Origin: Arthrobacter sp. ISL-5
Lineage (GTDB): Bacteria > Actinomycetota > Actinomycetes > Actinomycetales > Micrococcaceae
Direction of reading: 5' to 3'
Assembly (NCBI RefSeq): GCF_018613835.1
Contig: NZ_JAGGPM010000004.1
Location: forward strand, 1-64,000
Length of the DNA stretch: 64,000 nucleotides
A program made the translations under genes and the position numbers. Of the stretch, positions 26,078 through 35,533 are shown piece after piece; the stretch's first letter is position 1; every line of letters begins with the position of its first letter. The notes below the pieces were generated by a model. It was not told the origin of the DNA. It was given only the letters and a program-made list of their open reading frames with translations, and did no database searches.

Positions 26078-27115
26078 GTGCTGACAACTAACGCATACGC
26101 TGTCACCTCGGCGACCGGGGACCTCGTCCCGACCACCATCGAGCGCCGGGACATCGGCCCTCACGACGTGCTGATCGACATCAAGTTCGCCGGAATCTGC
26201 CAGACAGACATCCACATGGTCCGCGGGGTTTGGGGCCCTCCGTCCTACCCCCTCACACCGGGCCACGAAATCGCCGGCATAGTCGCGGAAGTCGGCTCCG
26301 AAGTCAGCAAGCACAAAGTAGGTGACCGCGTCGGTGTCGGCTGCATGGTGAACTCCTGCCGCGAGTGCGCAAACTGCCTGAAGGGCGAGGAACAGTACTG
26401 CCTCAAGGGCATCGCCACCTACGGTGCCGTGGACCGTGACGGCTCCATCACCCAGGGCGGTTACTCCACCCACGTCGTGGTGACCGAAGACTTCGTCGTC
26501 ACCATTCCCGAGGGCATCGGGCTCGACGCGGCCGCCCCTCTGCTGTGCGCTGGCATCACTACCTACTCCCCGCTGCGGCACTGGGGCGCCGGCCCCGGCA
26601 AGAAGGTCGCCGTCGTTGGCCTCGGCGGGCTCGGTCACATGGCCGTCAAGCTCGCTCATGCCATGGGCGCCGAGGTCACCGTGCTCTCCCAGTCGCTGAA
26701 GAAGCAGGAAGACGGCCTGCGTCTCGGCGCAGACGCCTATTACGCCACGAGCGATCCTGGCACGTTCGAACAGCTCGCGGGCACTTTCGACCTCATCGTG
26801 AACACAGTGAGCGCGAGTATCGACATCAGCTCCTACCTGCAGCTGCTGGCCCTGGACGGAACCATGGTCAACGTCGGCGTACCCACTGAACCGCTCCCCG
26901 TCAACGTATTCAACCTGATCATTGGCCGCCGTTCCTTCGCAGGTTCATTGATCGGAGGCATCCGGCAAACTCAAGAAATGCTCGACTTCTGCGCCGAACA
27001 CGGCATTGGGGCCGAGATCGAGGTCATCCCGGCCAACAAGATCAATGACGCCTACGAACGCGTCCTGGCCTCCGATGTGCGCTACCGCTTCGTCATCGAC
27101 ACCGGCACGCTGTAA
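26078..27115 (+). CDS. Zinc-dependent NAD(P) alcohol dehydrogenase (CAD-like)
   Basis: 345 residues of the medium-chain dehydrogenase family. Catalytic zinc ligands are the Cys in GICQTDIH (about 40-47) and the GHE motif in TPGHEIAG. Structural zinc cysteines are in [15 protein letters not shown] (about 95-110). The Rossmann motif [22 protein letters not shown] lies near 180-200. It resembles cinnamyl-alcohol-type and YahK-type aldehyde reductases that use NADPH. The GTG start at 26078 follows AGGAGAAAC. Substrate not known; it probably reduces aldehydes. Confidence 0.88.
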   Translation: MLTTNAYAVTSATGDLVPTTIERRDIGPHDVLIDIKFAGICQTDIHMVRGVWGPPSYPLTPGHEIAGIVAEVGSEVSKHKVGDRVGVGCMVNSCRECANCLKGEEQYCLKGIATYGAVDRDGSITQGGYSTHVVVTEDFVVTIPEGIGLDAAAPLLCAGITTYSPLRHWGAGPGKKVAVVGLGGLGHMAVKLAHAMGAEVTVLSQSLKKQEDGLRLGADAYYATSDPGTFEQLAGTFDLIVNTVSASIDISSYLQLLALDGTMVNVGVPTEPLPVNVFNLIIGRRSFAGSLIGGIRQTQEMLDFCAEHGIGAEIEVIPANKINDAYERVLASDVRYRFVIDTGTL

Positions 27116-27143
27116 GCGGCCGCCAGGAGGTCACCCGCGCGGA

Positions 27144-27189
27144 GCGGTGTAACGGCGGAGCGGGCAACAATCAGCCCGGCTTACACCGC
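27144..27189. terminator. Hairpin after the alcohol dehydrogenase
   Basis: GCGGTGTAA and TTACACCGC form a 9-bp stem around an inner CGGGC/GCCCG stem, about 30 bp after the dehydrogenase stop. No T run follows. It may slow or end transcription before the quinone reductase gene, which has its own 200-bp leader. Confidence 0.45.
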
Positions 27190-27396
27190 CATAAGAGACC
27201 GCCGCGGGGTCCCCGCGGTGAGGAGCGGCGACGCTGTGGTGTGTTCGCCTCTCTGCCCAGTCCCGGGCTGCGGTCCGGGCGGGGAAGGAGAAGCACCGAG
27301 CATCGCGAATTTCACCGAGCTCTCACCCGATCAACCCACATCATTCATTCCACACATCATTCTTTCGTTCCACACATCCCTGAGAGGTTCTTCACC

Positions 27397-27936
27397 ATGT
27401 CCAAGGTTCTCATTCTCGTAGGTCATCCCGACCTTGCCCAGTCCAAGCACAACACGGCGTTGCTGGACGCCGTGCGCGATCTGGCCCACGTCACCGTGCA
27501 CGACCTCTACGCCGCCTACCCCGACTTCCAGATCGATGCCGAGGCCGAGCGGGCGCTACTGGCGGAGCACGATGTGATCGTCTTCCAGCACCCGGTGTAC
27601 TGGTACAGCACACCGGCTTTGTTCCGTCAGTGGCAGGACGACGTTCTCACCTATGGCTGGGCCTTCACCTTCGACGGCTCGCCCTCACAATTGGCCGGCA
27701 AGAAAGCTGTTGTCGCCGTCACCGCCGGCGGTTCTGTAGAAAGCTACACTCCCGAGGGCATGAACAAGACCACCATCGAGACCCTCCTCGGCAGCTGGGA
27801 CGCAACTTTGCGGATGTGCCAGCTCGACATCGAGCCGATGTTCAAGGTGTATGGCACGGTGGTCGGACTCTCGGACGAGGAGCTGACAACGGCCGCCAAG
27901 GAGTACAACGAACTGATCGCCTCCTTCGCCTCCTGA
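27397..27936 (+). CDS. NAD(P)H quinone oxidoreductase / flavodoxin-fold reductase
   Basis: 179 residues of the flavodoxin-like DT-diaphorase/KefF-MdaB family. It begins with the strand and phosphate loop MSKVLILVGHPDLAQSKHN; FMN contacts are probably in QHPVYWYSTPALFRQWQDDVLTYGWAF (about 68-94) and VTAGGSVESYTPEG (about 108-121). It reduces quinones or other electrophiles with two electrons. ATG at 27397 after GAGAGG starts the domain; the longer frame to 27241 has no match. With the SDR and alcohol dehydrogenase it forms a small carbonyl and quinone detoxification set. Confidence 0.87.
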   Translation: MSKVLILVGHPDLAQSKHNTALLDAVRDLAHVTVHDLYAAYPDFQIDAEAERALLAEHDVIVFQHPVYWYSTPALFRQWQDDVLTYGWAFTFDGSPSQLAGKKAVVAVTAGGSVESYTPEGMNKTTIETLLGSWDATLRMCQLDIEPMFKVYGTVVGLSDEELTTAAKEYNELIASFAS

Positions 27937-28063
27937 CCGCACTCTCACGAGCGGGCCCGGCTCGCCTGACCATGGTCGATTTGCTCCGCTGTGCGAAGCG
28001 GTCGGAAGCAGCTGGTAGTACCCCTCCTGCCAGTACCCCGGTGAATACCGTGGTCCTGGCGGC

Positions 28064-28627
28064 TTAGGGGAGCGTACCCGGCGCACGCCCGGTGGAGCGC
28101 CGCGTGATAAGTTCTGAGGCCAACACGTCGCCGTAGGGCCGTGGGGTCCGATTGATCTGGCCCAGGAGCTCCTGGACCGCCGCGCGCCCTTGAGCTGCGA
28201 AATCGACCCGGAGCGTGGTGAGGGGTGGGGAGAAGTAAGCGGCTTCGGGGATGTCATCAACTCCTGTCACGCTGACATCCCCGGGAATGCTGATTCCCTG
28301 CTCGGAGAGTGCGAGCATGGCACCGAGAGCCATTTGGTCATTGGCGGCGACCACCGCGGTGGCTTGGAGATCCGCGGCAATCCGCGACATCGACTCGTAC
28401 CCGGAACTGGCGGACCAGTCGCCGAAGACGATTCCCTCGGATTGGAGGCCCTGTTCTGCGATTGCTGCTTCGTAGGCCCGGGACCGGTTTCGGGCAGCAG
28501 ACCACGTCGTCGGGCCTGCGATGTGGAGGAACCTCTGGTGGCCGAGGGATGCGAGATGTTCGATGAGCGCGGGAAAGCCAATGGCGGTCAGCTGTGAGGG
28601 ATGACCGCTGAAAATGGCAGATGCCCA
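28064..28627 (-). pseudogene. LacI-family regulator lacking its DNA-binding domain
   Basis: One open frame of about 187 codons encodes the second half of a LacI effector domain: SAIFSGHPSQLTAIGFP, HLASLGHQRFLHIAGP, AVVAANDQMALGAMLAL, VTGVDDIPEAAYFSPPLTTLRVD and the end. The HTH, hinge and first 120 effector residues are missing. A TGA stops the frame just upstream, at the junction with a short transporter-like frame on the other strand. An internal ATG at 28390 could start a 108-residue piece, but that could not bind DNA. It is a dead remnant at a rearrangement border. Confidence 0.75.
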
Positions 28628-28704
28628 TCATCACGCTTCTTGTCGTTGCTGCATTTGTGATTCTCTATTTCAACGGGCTTTTAGGAAACATCGCAGTCCC
28701 CTAA
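28621..28704 (+). pseudogene. Tiny membrane peptide or transporter tail
   Basis: 27 codons, MPIITLLVVAAFVILYFNGL and then LGNIAVP before TAA, form one hydrophobic helix with a short polar end. It reads like the last helix of an organic-acid permease cut at the same junction that truncates the LacI gene. A genuine small membrane protein is the alternative; no good ribosome binding site is seen. Confidence 0.3.
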
Positions 28705-28758
28705 TCGGCACCACCGTTCCGTTTGCGTGAGAAGTTCAGGGGCTGCCTTGTTTACTGG

Positions 28759-29460
28759 TTACCGTTCCCGGACGTATTCCCAATTCAGAGAGCCGTCTAT
28801 CACCGAGGGCCTGGAGAAGAATACGGGTCGTCCTGTTCGCAAGCTGGTCAGCGTACGGTCCAGGAGTTCTTCAACGGATGACCAGATGGCGGGGCGCCAA
28901 TCGGCGTCGTCCTTGAAATACTCGCTGACGCAGCCGTGCTGCCGTCCGGCTCTGAGATCGACGAACAGAAAGTCGCCAGCGTTGTTGTCTGCGACCGGAA
29001 GGAACGAGGAGATGAACATCCAAGCGCGGGTACCGGCCTGATCAGCTTCAGCACTTGCTGGGTCATAGGGTCTATGGGGTTCGGGCACAGGGACGCTGCT
29101 GTGGGCTTCATGGACCGCCCGCAGGTTTCGGTAGATTGAGGAACTTTTTTCCCGTTCGAATTCGGCGTTGAACTCCGCCCCGACCTGCGCCCAGATGCTG
29201 AGCATCATTTGTCGCACTTTCTCAGCTTCTTCCAGGGGAAGTGGGCGATACCTCGGGAGAATGTTCGCCGCCGTTGACGGTTCTGCACCGTCGAAGAGAC
29301 GATACAGGGTCGACAGATCGCTCGGCCAACCGTTCAGCGCTGCCTGTTCAAACGAGCGGATAAGGGGTTCCGGTGCGGGTGCTCGGATGGTTTCAGCTGT
29401 CACGGGTGCGTTAATGCTCAGCCAGTCAACAATGCCGGTCCAGAGTTCCGTTGTCCCCAT
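28759..29460 (-). CDS. SMI1/KNR4-family protein
   Basis: 233 residues. The N-terminal helix-rich part has PLIRSFEQAALNGWPSDLSTLYRLFDGA, typical of the SMI1/KNR4 fold entry (LP..L..LY...DG). It has a middle insertion and a C-terminal GDFLFVDLRAGRQHGCVSEYF followed by WSSVEELLDRTLTSLR. Members often act as immunity proteins against contact-dependent or polymorphic toxins; others are of unknown role. No toxin gene is beside it, so it may be an orphan immunity or housekeeping protein. ATG at 29460 begins the recognisable domain. Confidence 0.7.
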   Translation of the reverse strand: MGTTELWTGIVDWLSINAPVTAETIRAPAPEPLIRSFEQAALNGWPSDLSTLYRLFDGAEPSTAANILPRYRPLPLEEAEKVRQMMLSIWAQVGAEFNAEFEREKSSSIYRNLRAVHEAHSSVPVPEPHRPYDPASAEADQAGTRAWMFISSFLPVADNNAGDFLFVDLRAGRQHGCVSEYFKDDADWRPAIWSSVEELLDRTLTSLRTGRPVFFSRPSVIDGSLNWEYVRER

Positions 29461-30069
29461 GGGGCGAATCTACGCGCCTTTGCCATCAATGGACACAAGA
29501 TCACGCTTCTTGGCTGCACACGCCAACAGGGACATGGGTGTCCATCTTGCTGCACAGACGTAGGGTTCGAGTGGTGCTGGCCTGCGATTACGCGGCATCG
29601 CCACAGCTCGCAAGCATTGTCTTCCCAACATGCGCTCACCTCCGGGAGTCGGGAAGACCATGCTGGCCCAAAAGGTCCCAGTACAGCCCTCTGCGTAGGC
29701 ACAGCCTAACAAGGGGGCATTCTTGACGCCCCTCGATACAATAAACACTGGCGGAGAGCGGAGCCAAGTCTCTCCTGTCTAAAGGCCCTCAAGCCGGACA
29801 CGCGGCGACTCAGCAGGCCGTGAAATCCTGCCTAGGCAGCCCTGGAGGGTCTGTTTAGCGTGCACCCATCTCTGTTGTAAACATTGACTGGCGTTCCTGC
29901 AGCCAGATTGGTGAAGATTGCCAGGGTCCGTCAAACTGCCCGCATCGAGGCAAGGGCGCTTTCGATTCGAGCTCGCGAGGCTGACTCAGTTGCTCGCCTG
30001 CCTGCCGGGACACTGACGGACTGGCCGCCCTTGCGCCGTGCTTTCGACCTCCTAATCTCCCGGACGGCG
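29461..30069. other. 600-bp region without recognisable gene
   Basis: Frames on both strands lack family features and consistent coding character. Given broken genes on both sides it is most likely decayed sequence. No repeat or RNA gene was recognised. Confidence 0.5.
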
Positions 30070-30652
30070 TCACATACGCCTCGAGCGTCCCACGTTCGCG
30101 AGCACGTTGTGCACCGTTCCGACGGATACGCCAAGCGATTGCGCGATGGAGCGGATCGGCTCTCCCTGTTCACTCCGGGACAAAATGACGGCGCGCTTGT
30201 CGTCGTCGATCACGCGAGGCCGGCCGCCAACAATCCCACGATCCGGTGCTGCCTCCAAACCGGCCTTGATACGCCAGCTCAAGTTCCTACGGCGGTCCGT
30301 GGCGATGTCTCGACCGGCATCCAAGATGAGCGATCGTTCGTTGTGATCGCCAGCAGCGATGCCCTCGAGCACCTTGACTGCAATACCCCGCTCGAACAAC
30401 TCGTTGAGCACGTCGAGGCCGTCAACCATGCTCTGCGCCAGGTGGCTAGTTCATGACCACGAGCACATCGTCTGGACCCAGGTAGTCCAAGGCGGCCAGC
30501 AATTCGGGCCGGTTCTTGATCAAACGCCTTCGGCTCGCTGTCTCCTCGAAGACCCTCGTGCAGATCGGATCCAGCGCGGCGTGCTGACGCTCGACGTCTA
30601 GGGGATCGTCGGCTACTCGCACCAGTCCTACGCGAGTCACTGTGATCTGCAC
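30070..30652 (-). pseudogene. Serine recombinase (resolvase/invertase), frameshifted
   Basis: Two frames together make one small serine recombinase. The first (30446-30652) has VGLVRVADDPLDVERQHAAL, which aligns with the family motif YxRVSTxxQxxxxQ, and ends DYLGPDDVLVVM before a TAG. The second frame reads TSHLAQSMVDGLDVLNELFERGIAVKVLEG and continues to a C-terminal HTH with GGRPRVIDDDKRAVILSRSEQGE and SIAQSLGVSVGTVHNVLA. The shift falls at about 30450. The nucleophilic Ser is replaced by Ala in the motif, so even the repaired protein should be inactive. It is a relic of a transposon or invertase. Confidence 0.8.
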
Positions 30653-30869
30653 CGTCCACTAAGCATGTTTATGTTCCGGGTTCGACGATACTGGCTGGCG
30701 AGAGTTTCTGACCGGCCCATTGGGCCTTCGAACAGCGTAGGTTTTTTGAACACGGCAGACGTGATGCAACTATGCCGCAAACAGCTCTGGTGCCTTTTAG
30801 CGCGCGGGGAAGGGGCAGACCGATGAAACTTGTTGTCGGAGCAAGAACGGCTACGATCGTGCCTTCGGT

Positions 30870-31313
30870 GAGCTCCAGCGAATTGCAACACCTGCCAACG
30901 TCGGGGCCATCTTCCGCTCGGCGGCCGCCCTCGGCGTCGACGCGGTCCTCGTGTCGCCGCGCTGCGGAGATCCGCTGTACCGGCGCAGCGTCCGCGTCAG
31001 CATGGGCACCGTTTTCCAGGTGCCGTGGGCTCGCCTAGAGTCCTGGCCGGGGGACCTCGCCGTCCTCAAGGAACAGGGCTTTACGGTGGCGGCCATGGAG
31101 CTCACCGGGGACGCCGTGGACCTCGACGACCTGGCCGCACGGAATCCGGACAGGCTCGCGCTGGTGCTGGGGACGGAAGGTGCCGGGATGAGCGCGGAGA
31201 CCCTGGCCGCCGTCGACCTCGCCGTGAAGATCCCGATGCGCGCCGGAGTGGACTCCCTCAACGTGGCGGCGGCGTCGGCAGTGGCGTTCTGGGAGCTGCG
31301 GCCGCGGGCGTGA
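30870..31313 (+). pseudogene. TrmH/SpoU rRNA methyltransferase lacking N-terminal part
   Basis: About 147 codons give the SPOUT catalytic domain: ATPANVGAIFRSAAALGVDAVLVSP, SVRVSMGTVFQVPW, then motif 2 LVLGTEGAGMS and motif 3 IPMRAGVDSLNVAAASAVAFWEL, the knot that binds S-adenosylmethionine. A full protein has about 270 residues; the N-terminal substrate-binding domain and the start of the catalytic domain are gone. The first match begins near 30880, about 220 bp beyond the resolvase relic, so the loss is linked to the same rearrangement. A GTG or ATG inside could start it, but a functional enzyme is unlikely. Confidence 0.75.
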
Positions 31314-31456
31314 CGGCGTTCGTCACCCGGCCCCGGATCCGCTATTATTGATAGCTGGCTGCCCTGCGTCTCTTGCTTTCTCTTGACGCGGACAGCGGCC
31401 ATCCCATTCATACCTGGCAGCTGGCAAAATCCAGCGCTGCGAACAAAGGTCCCACT

Positions 31457-31714
31457 ATGAAGTCTGATATCCACCCGAAGTACGAAGCTGTTGTTTTCAA
31501 CGACCTGGCTTCCGGCGTCAAGTTCCTGACCAAGTCCACCGTGTCTTCCAAGAAGACCATCGAGTGGGAAGACGGCAACACCTACCCGGTCATCGACGTC
31601 GAAATCTCCTCCGAGTCCCACCCGTTCTACACGGGCAAGCAGCGCATCATGGACTCTGCAGGCCGCGTCGAGCGCTTCAACGCTCGCTTCAAGGGCTTCG
31701 GCGGCAAGAAGTAA
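31457..31714 (+). CDS. rpmE2: Ribosomal protein bL31, type B (zinc-independent)
   Basis: 85 residues beginning [16 protein letters not shown], with [22 protein letters not shown] and the [13 protein letters not shown] end. The CxxC zinc motifs of type A bL31 are absent, so this is the C-minus form often induced under zinc limitation by Zur. No clear Zur box was found in the 140 bp upstream, which also contain the end of the TrmH fragment. ATG at 31457 starts the family sequence; the binding site AAAGG is weak. A strong terminator follows. Confidence 0.93.
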   Translation: MKSDIHPKYEAVVFNDLASGVKFLTKSTVSSKKTIEWEDGNTYPVIDVEISSESHPFYTGKQRIMDSAGRVERFNARFKGFGGKK

Positions 31715-31740
31715 CTTACTTCTCCCCAAGGTTCTTTGGA

Positions 31741-31771
31741 AAGCCCGCACCGGCAACGGTGCGGGCTTTTT
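31741..31771. terminator. Rho-independent terminator after rpmE2
   Basis: AAGCCCGCACCG and CGGTGCGGGCTT form a 12-bp stem with a GCAA loop, followed by TTTT. It is placed 27 bp after the bL31 stop, a textbook intrinsic terminator. Confidence 0.92.
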
Positions 31772-31796
31772 GCGTTCGTGGGGCAGGATGGAACTC

Positions 31797-32891
31797 ATGA
31801 CCGGCACGCAGCTTGACGCATCCGACAGTGACGCCCCGCGCCTGCACGGCGAGTACAAGGTCCCGGGCGGCAAGCTCGTCGTGGTGGATCTCGACGTCAC
31901 AGACGGCGCCTTCGCTGACGTCTCCCTGAGCGGAGACTTCTTCCTCGAGCCCGATGAGGCGCTGCTGGACATCAACTCCGCCCTCGAGGGACTCCCGGAA
32001 GGCTCGACGGCGGCCGAGATCGCCGCCGCCGTGGAGGCGTCCCTTCCGGCCGAAGCCGTGCTCTTCGGCTTCTCCGCGGACGCCGTGGCCGTGGCGGTGC
32101 GCAGGGCGCTGTCCAAGGCAACCCACTGGAGCGACCACCACTGGAACATCATCGGGCCCACCGTCTTGCCGACGCACCTGAACGTGGCGCTGGATGAGGT
32201 CCTCACCGAAGAGGTCGGCGCAGGCCGCCGCAATCCCACGCTGCGCTTCTGGGACTGGGAGGAACCGTCCGTGATAATCGGCAGCTTCCAGTCGGTCCGC
32301 AACGAGGTGTACCCCGACGGCGTGGCACGGAACGGGATCACGGTGGTCCGGCGCATCAGCGGCGGGGGAGCGATGTTCATGGAGGCCGGCAACTGCATCA
32401 CCTACTCCCTGTACCTGCCGCAGACGCTCGTGGACGGCATCAGCTTCGCGGACTCCTACGCGTTCCTTGACGCCTGGGTGATGGCCGCGCTGAAGCAGCT
32501 CGGCATCGACGCCTTCTACGTGCCGCTCAATGACATCGCCACCGAGAAGGGAAAGATCGGTGGCGCCGCCCAGAAGCGACTGGCCAACGGCGGCGTGCTC
32601 CACCACGTGACCATGAGCTACGACATCGACGCCGACAAGATGGTGGAGGTGCTCCGGATCGGCAAGGAAAAGCTCTCAGACAAGGGAACAGCCAGCGCCA
32701 AGAAACGCGTTGATCCGCTGCGGCGCCAGACCGGCCTGGCACGGACGGAAATCGTCTCCGCCATGATGGACGTGTTTGCCGGCAGGTACGGCGCCACGCC
32801 GTCGGAAATCAGCGGCGCGGAACTGGAAACCGCCCGGCAGCGGGTGGCGTCCAAGTTCGGCACGCACGAGTGGCTGTACCGCGTGCCGTAG
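31797..32891 (+). CDS. lplA: Lipoate-protein ligase family protein with N-terminal accessory domain
   Basis: 364 residues. The first 100 form a small domain (HGEYKVPGGKLVVVDLDV to PEGSTAAEIAAAVEASL) like the LplB/lipoyltransferase accessory domain. The catalytic BPL/LplA domain follows (about 112-340), with VVRRISGGGAMFMEAG (lipoate and ATP binding) and the Lys in EKGKIGGAAQKR. It attaches lipoate or octanoate to E2 and GcvH proteins. In E. coli LplA the accessory domain is C-terminal; here the order is reversed, as if an LplB-like gene had fused in front. ATG at 31797 has CAGGA eight bases upstream; ATG at 31788 is the alternative. Confidence 0.85.
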   Translation: MTGTQLDASDSDAPRLHGEYKVPGGKLVVVDLDVTDGAFADVSLSGDFFLEPDEALLDINSALEGLPEGSTAAEIAAAVEASLPAEAVLFGFSADAVAVAVRRALSKATHWSDHHWNIIGPTVLPTHLNVALDEVLTEEVGAGRRNPTLRFWDWEEPSVIIGSFQSVRNEVYPDGVARNGITVVRRISGGGAMFMEAGNCITYSLYLPQTLVDGISFADSYAFLDAWVMAALKQLGIDAFYVPLNDIATEKGKIGGAAQKRLANGGVLHHVTMSYDIDADKMVEVLRIGKEKLSDKGTASAKKRVDPLRRQTGLARTEIVSAMMDVFAGRYGATPSEISGAELETARQRVASKFGTHEWLYRVP

Positions 32892-32901
32892 GCGTTCCGG
32901 A

Positions 32902-35529
32902 TTAGCTGCGCAGGCCGGCCAGGGATGCGGACTGCGCCGTGAGTGCGCGGTGCAGGTGGCTCCGCTGCTCGATGACGATCCGGCGCAGCGCCCGCGGCGC
33001 GTCCGGGTGGGCCGCCAGCCAGGCGTCCGTGCGGGCGACCACCGGGTGGTCCTCCGGGGAACCGTCGGCCGGGGCCAGGTCACGGGACGCGGGGTAGAGT
33101 CCGCGGACGATCCGGCTGGCGATCTCGATGCTCCGTTCCGCCCATACTGTCTCCAGGCAGCCGAAATACGGTTCCACGAAGGGATCCAGCAGTTCCTCGG
33201 GGCTGGTGTTGAATCCGGCGATGGTGGCGCTGAGCAGCTGGTTGGACAGTTCCGTGCCGCGGACCGCCGCGTCCCAGGCGGCAGCCTTGACGGCGGCGTC
33301 CGGCCTGGCGGCGAGCGCCGTGGCGTGGCCGGCCCGGCCCGACGCAGTGGTATCCCGCGCCAGCTCGGCGTCGAGTTCGGCCTCGCTGGCCAGGCCGTGC
33401 GCCGCCAGGGCGTGCCACAGGCTCCACCGCAGCTCGGCGTCCACGGCGAGCCCGGGCACGGCGACCGTGACGTCCAGCATGCCGCGGAGCAGTTCCAGCT
33501 GGCTGGCATCCGTGCGGCTGAGGGTGGCGAGCGTCCTGGCCCACGCCAGCTGCTGGTCGGAGCCGGGCGCAGCCCTCCGCAGTTCCGCGGCGGCCGCAGA
33601 CACAAATGCCGCACGCACGTCGTCACGCTCGTCCGCGGGCACGTAGTGTTCAAGCGCCGTGGAGGCATTCCCGAGGACGTTCAGCAGCACGCCGATTCCC
33701 GTCTCGGCCGGGGCAAAGCGGCGTACCGCCTCCACGTAGAGCGACGCCGGTGTGACGCCGTCCCTGGCCGAATTCCACAGGGCAGTCCAGCACAGGGCAC
33801 GGGCCATGGGATCGCCGATCCTGTCCAGCGAGGCCCGGACGGTGGCCTCGGAGCCGGGGTCCAGCCGGACCTTGGCGTAGCTCAGGTCCTCGTCATTGAC
33901 CAGCAGCAGCGCAGGCAGGGCGGCCCCTGCCAGTGCGGGAATCTCCTCCGCGGCCCCGGACAGGTCCGTCTCCACGGAATGCGTGCGGACCAGCATGCCG
34001 TCGGCGGCGAAGTCGTACAGCCCGATCCGCAAACGGTGCGGGCGCAGCTCCTGCCGTCCGGAGGCGGGGTCCGGCGCGTCCTGCAGCAGGGTCACCCTGT
34101 CCAGCACGTCGCTGCTGGCCTCCAGTTCGACGCTCAGGGTCGAGATGCCGGAAGTCTGGAGCCACTGCCGCGCCCACACCGCGAGGTCCCTTCCCGACGA
34201 TGCGCTGAGAGCGCTGAGCAGCTCCGCGAGGGTGGTGTTGCCGTACTGGTGGTCCCTGAAATACTGCCGGGATCCCGCGACGAAGGCGTCGAAGCCGACG
34301 TACGCCACGAGCTGCTTCAGGACGGACGCGCCCTTGGCATAGGTGATGCCGTCGAAGTTCTGCTTGGCGGCCTCGAGGTCGGGGATGTCGGCGACGATCG
34401 GGTGGGTGGTGGGCAGCTGGTCCTGGACATACGCCCAGGCTTTGCGGTTGTTCGCGAAGTTGACCCAGGCGGTGTCCCAGTCCGTGGCGCGGTCCACCCC
34501 GAGCGTTCCCATGTAGTCAGCGAAGGATTCCTTGAGCCACAGGTCATCCCACCACTGCATTGTGACGAGGTCACCGAACCACATGTGGGCCATCTCGTGC
34601 ATCAGCGTGTTGGCGCGTCCCTGGTACTGCGAGTCGGCTGCCCGTGACGTGAAGACGTAGTTCTCCGTGAAGGTGACCAGTCCGGGGTTCTCCATGGCGC
34701 CCAGGTTGTATTCGGGCACGAAGGCCTGGTCATATTTGCCCCACGGATACGGGAAGTCGAAGAGCCCGTTGAAGAACTCGAGCCCCTGTTTGGTGAGCTT
34801 GAACAGCTCGGCGGTGTCAAAGGACTTCGCCATGGACGCCCGGCTGTAAAGCGCCAGCGGCACGTCAAGCCGAGTGCCGTCGTCGAGCGTTTTGCTCCAT
34901 TGGTCCCGGGCCTTGAAGTACGGGCCCGCCAGGACAGTGGTGATGTACGTGGACATCGGCAGGGTCGGGGCGAACTCCCAGCGGTGTGCCGCTGCGTCAT
35001 CCGCCACCGGGAACCGCCCCGACTCGACGCCGTTGGAGGCGACCTCCCACCCGGCAGGGGCGGTGACGTGGAAGGTGAACCGCGCCTTGAGGTCCGGCTG
35101 CTCGAAGTTCGCGAACACGCGGCGGGCGTCCGCCGGCTCGTACTGCGTGTACAGGTAGCACTGGCCGTCGGCCGGGTCGAAGAACCGGTGCATGCCCTCG
35201 CCGGAACTGCTGTAGAGGGCTGTCCCGGTGACGGTCACCTCGTTCTCGGCCTGCAGGTCGTCCAGCCGGATCCGGGAACCGTCAACGACGTCGGAGACCG
35301 GCAGTTCCGTGCCGTTGAGGACCACGCTGCTGACGTCACGGCAAATGAAATCCAGGAACGTCGAGGCGCCGGGCTGGCTCGCCGAGAACGTGATGGTGCT
35401 CCGGCTGGGGTAGCCGGAGACGTCGGGATCCGCCGCGCTGCGGACGTCGAGGGAGACGTCGTAGCTGTGCGTGGTGATCAGGGCCGACCGTGCTGCCGCT
35501 TCATTGCGCTGGAGGTTCTCATTCGACAC
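32902..35529 (-). CDS. pepN: Aminopeptidase N (M1 family)
   Basis: 875 residues. N-terminal beta domain, the substrate-binding GAMEN motif in YNLGAMENPGLVTF (about 278-291), and the zinc site HEMAHMWFGDLVTMQWWDDLWLKES (HExxH-18-E, about 315-340), with a Tyr region after it. A long helical C-terminal ERAP1-like domain fills residues 530-875. It removes N-terminal amino acids in the cytoplasm. GTG at 35529 starts it, 4 bp after the stop of the YeiH gene, indicating co-transcription. Complete by length and motifs. Confidence 0.93.
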   Translation of the reverse strand: MSNENLQRNEAAARSALITTHSYDVSLDVRSAADPDVSGYPSRSTITFSASQPGASTFLDFICRDVSSVVLNGTELPVSDVVDGSRIRLDDLQAENEVTVTGTALYSSSGEGMHRFFDPADGQCYLYTQYEPADARRVFANFEQPDLKARFTFHVTAPAGWEVASNGVESGRFPVADDAAAHRWEFAPTLPMSTYITTVLAGPYFKARDQWSKTLDDGTRLDVPLALYSRASMAKSFDTAELFKLTKQGLEFFNGLFDFPYPWGKYDQAFVPEYNLGAMENPGLVTFTENYVFTSRAADSQYQGRANTLMHEMAHMWFGDLVTMQWWDDLWLKESFADYMGTLGVDRATDWDTAWVNFANNRKAWAYVQDQLPTTHPIVADIPDLEAAKQNFDGITYAKGASVLKQLVAYVGFDAFVAGSRQYFRDHQYGNTTLAELLSALSASSGRDLAVWARQWLQTSGISTLSVELEASSDVLDRVTLLQDAPDPASGRQELRPHRLRIGLYDFAADGMLVRTHSVETDLSGAAEEIPALAGAALPALLLVNDEDLSYAKVRLDPGSEATVRASLDRIGDPMARALCWTALWNSARDGVTPASLYVEAVRRFAPAETGIGVLLNVLGNASTALEHYVPADERDDVRAAFVSAAAAELRRAAPGSDQQLAWARTLATLSRTDASQLELLRGMLDVTVAVPGLAVDAELRWSLWHALAAHGLASEAELDAELARDTTASGRAGHATALAARPDAAVKAAAWDAAVRGTELSNQLLSATIAGFNTSPEELLDPFVEPYFGCLETVWAERSIEIASRIVRGLYPASRDLAPADGSPEDHPVVARTDAWLAAHPDAPRALRRIVIEQRSHLHRALTAQSASLAGLRS

Positions 35530-35533
35530 TCAG

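Noticed and set aside
28759..29460. Toxin-immunity system around the SMI1/KNR4 gene
   Set aside because: No toxin, secretion tag or polymorphic-toxin gene is adjacent; the flanks are relics and unassigned DNA, so a system cannot be claimed.
32776..34647. 623-codon plus-strand frame opposite aminopeptidase N
   Set aside because: Antisense shadow; the M1 peptidase motifs on the other strand are unmistakable.
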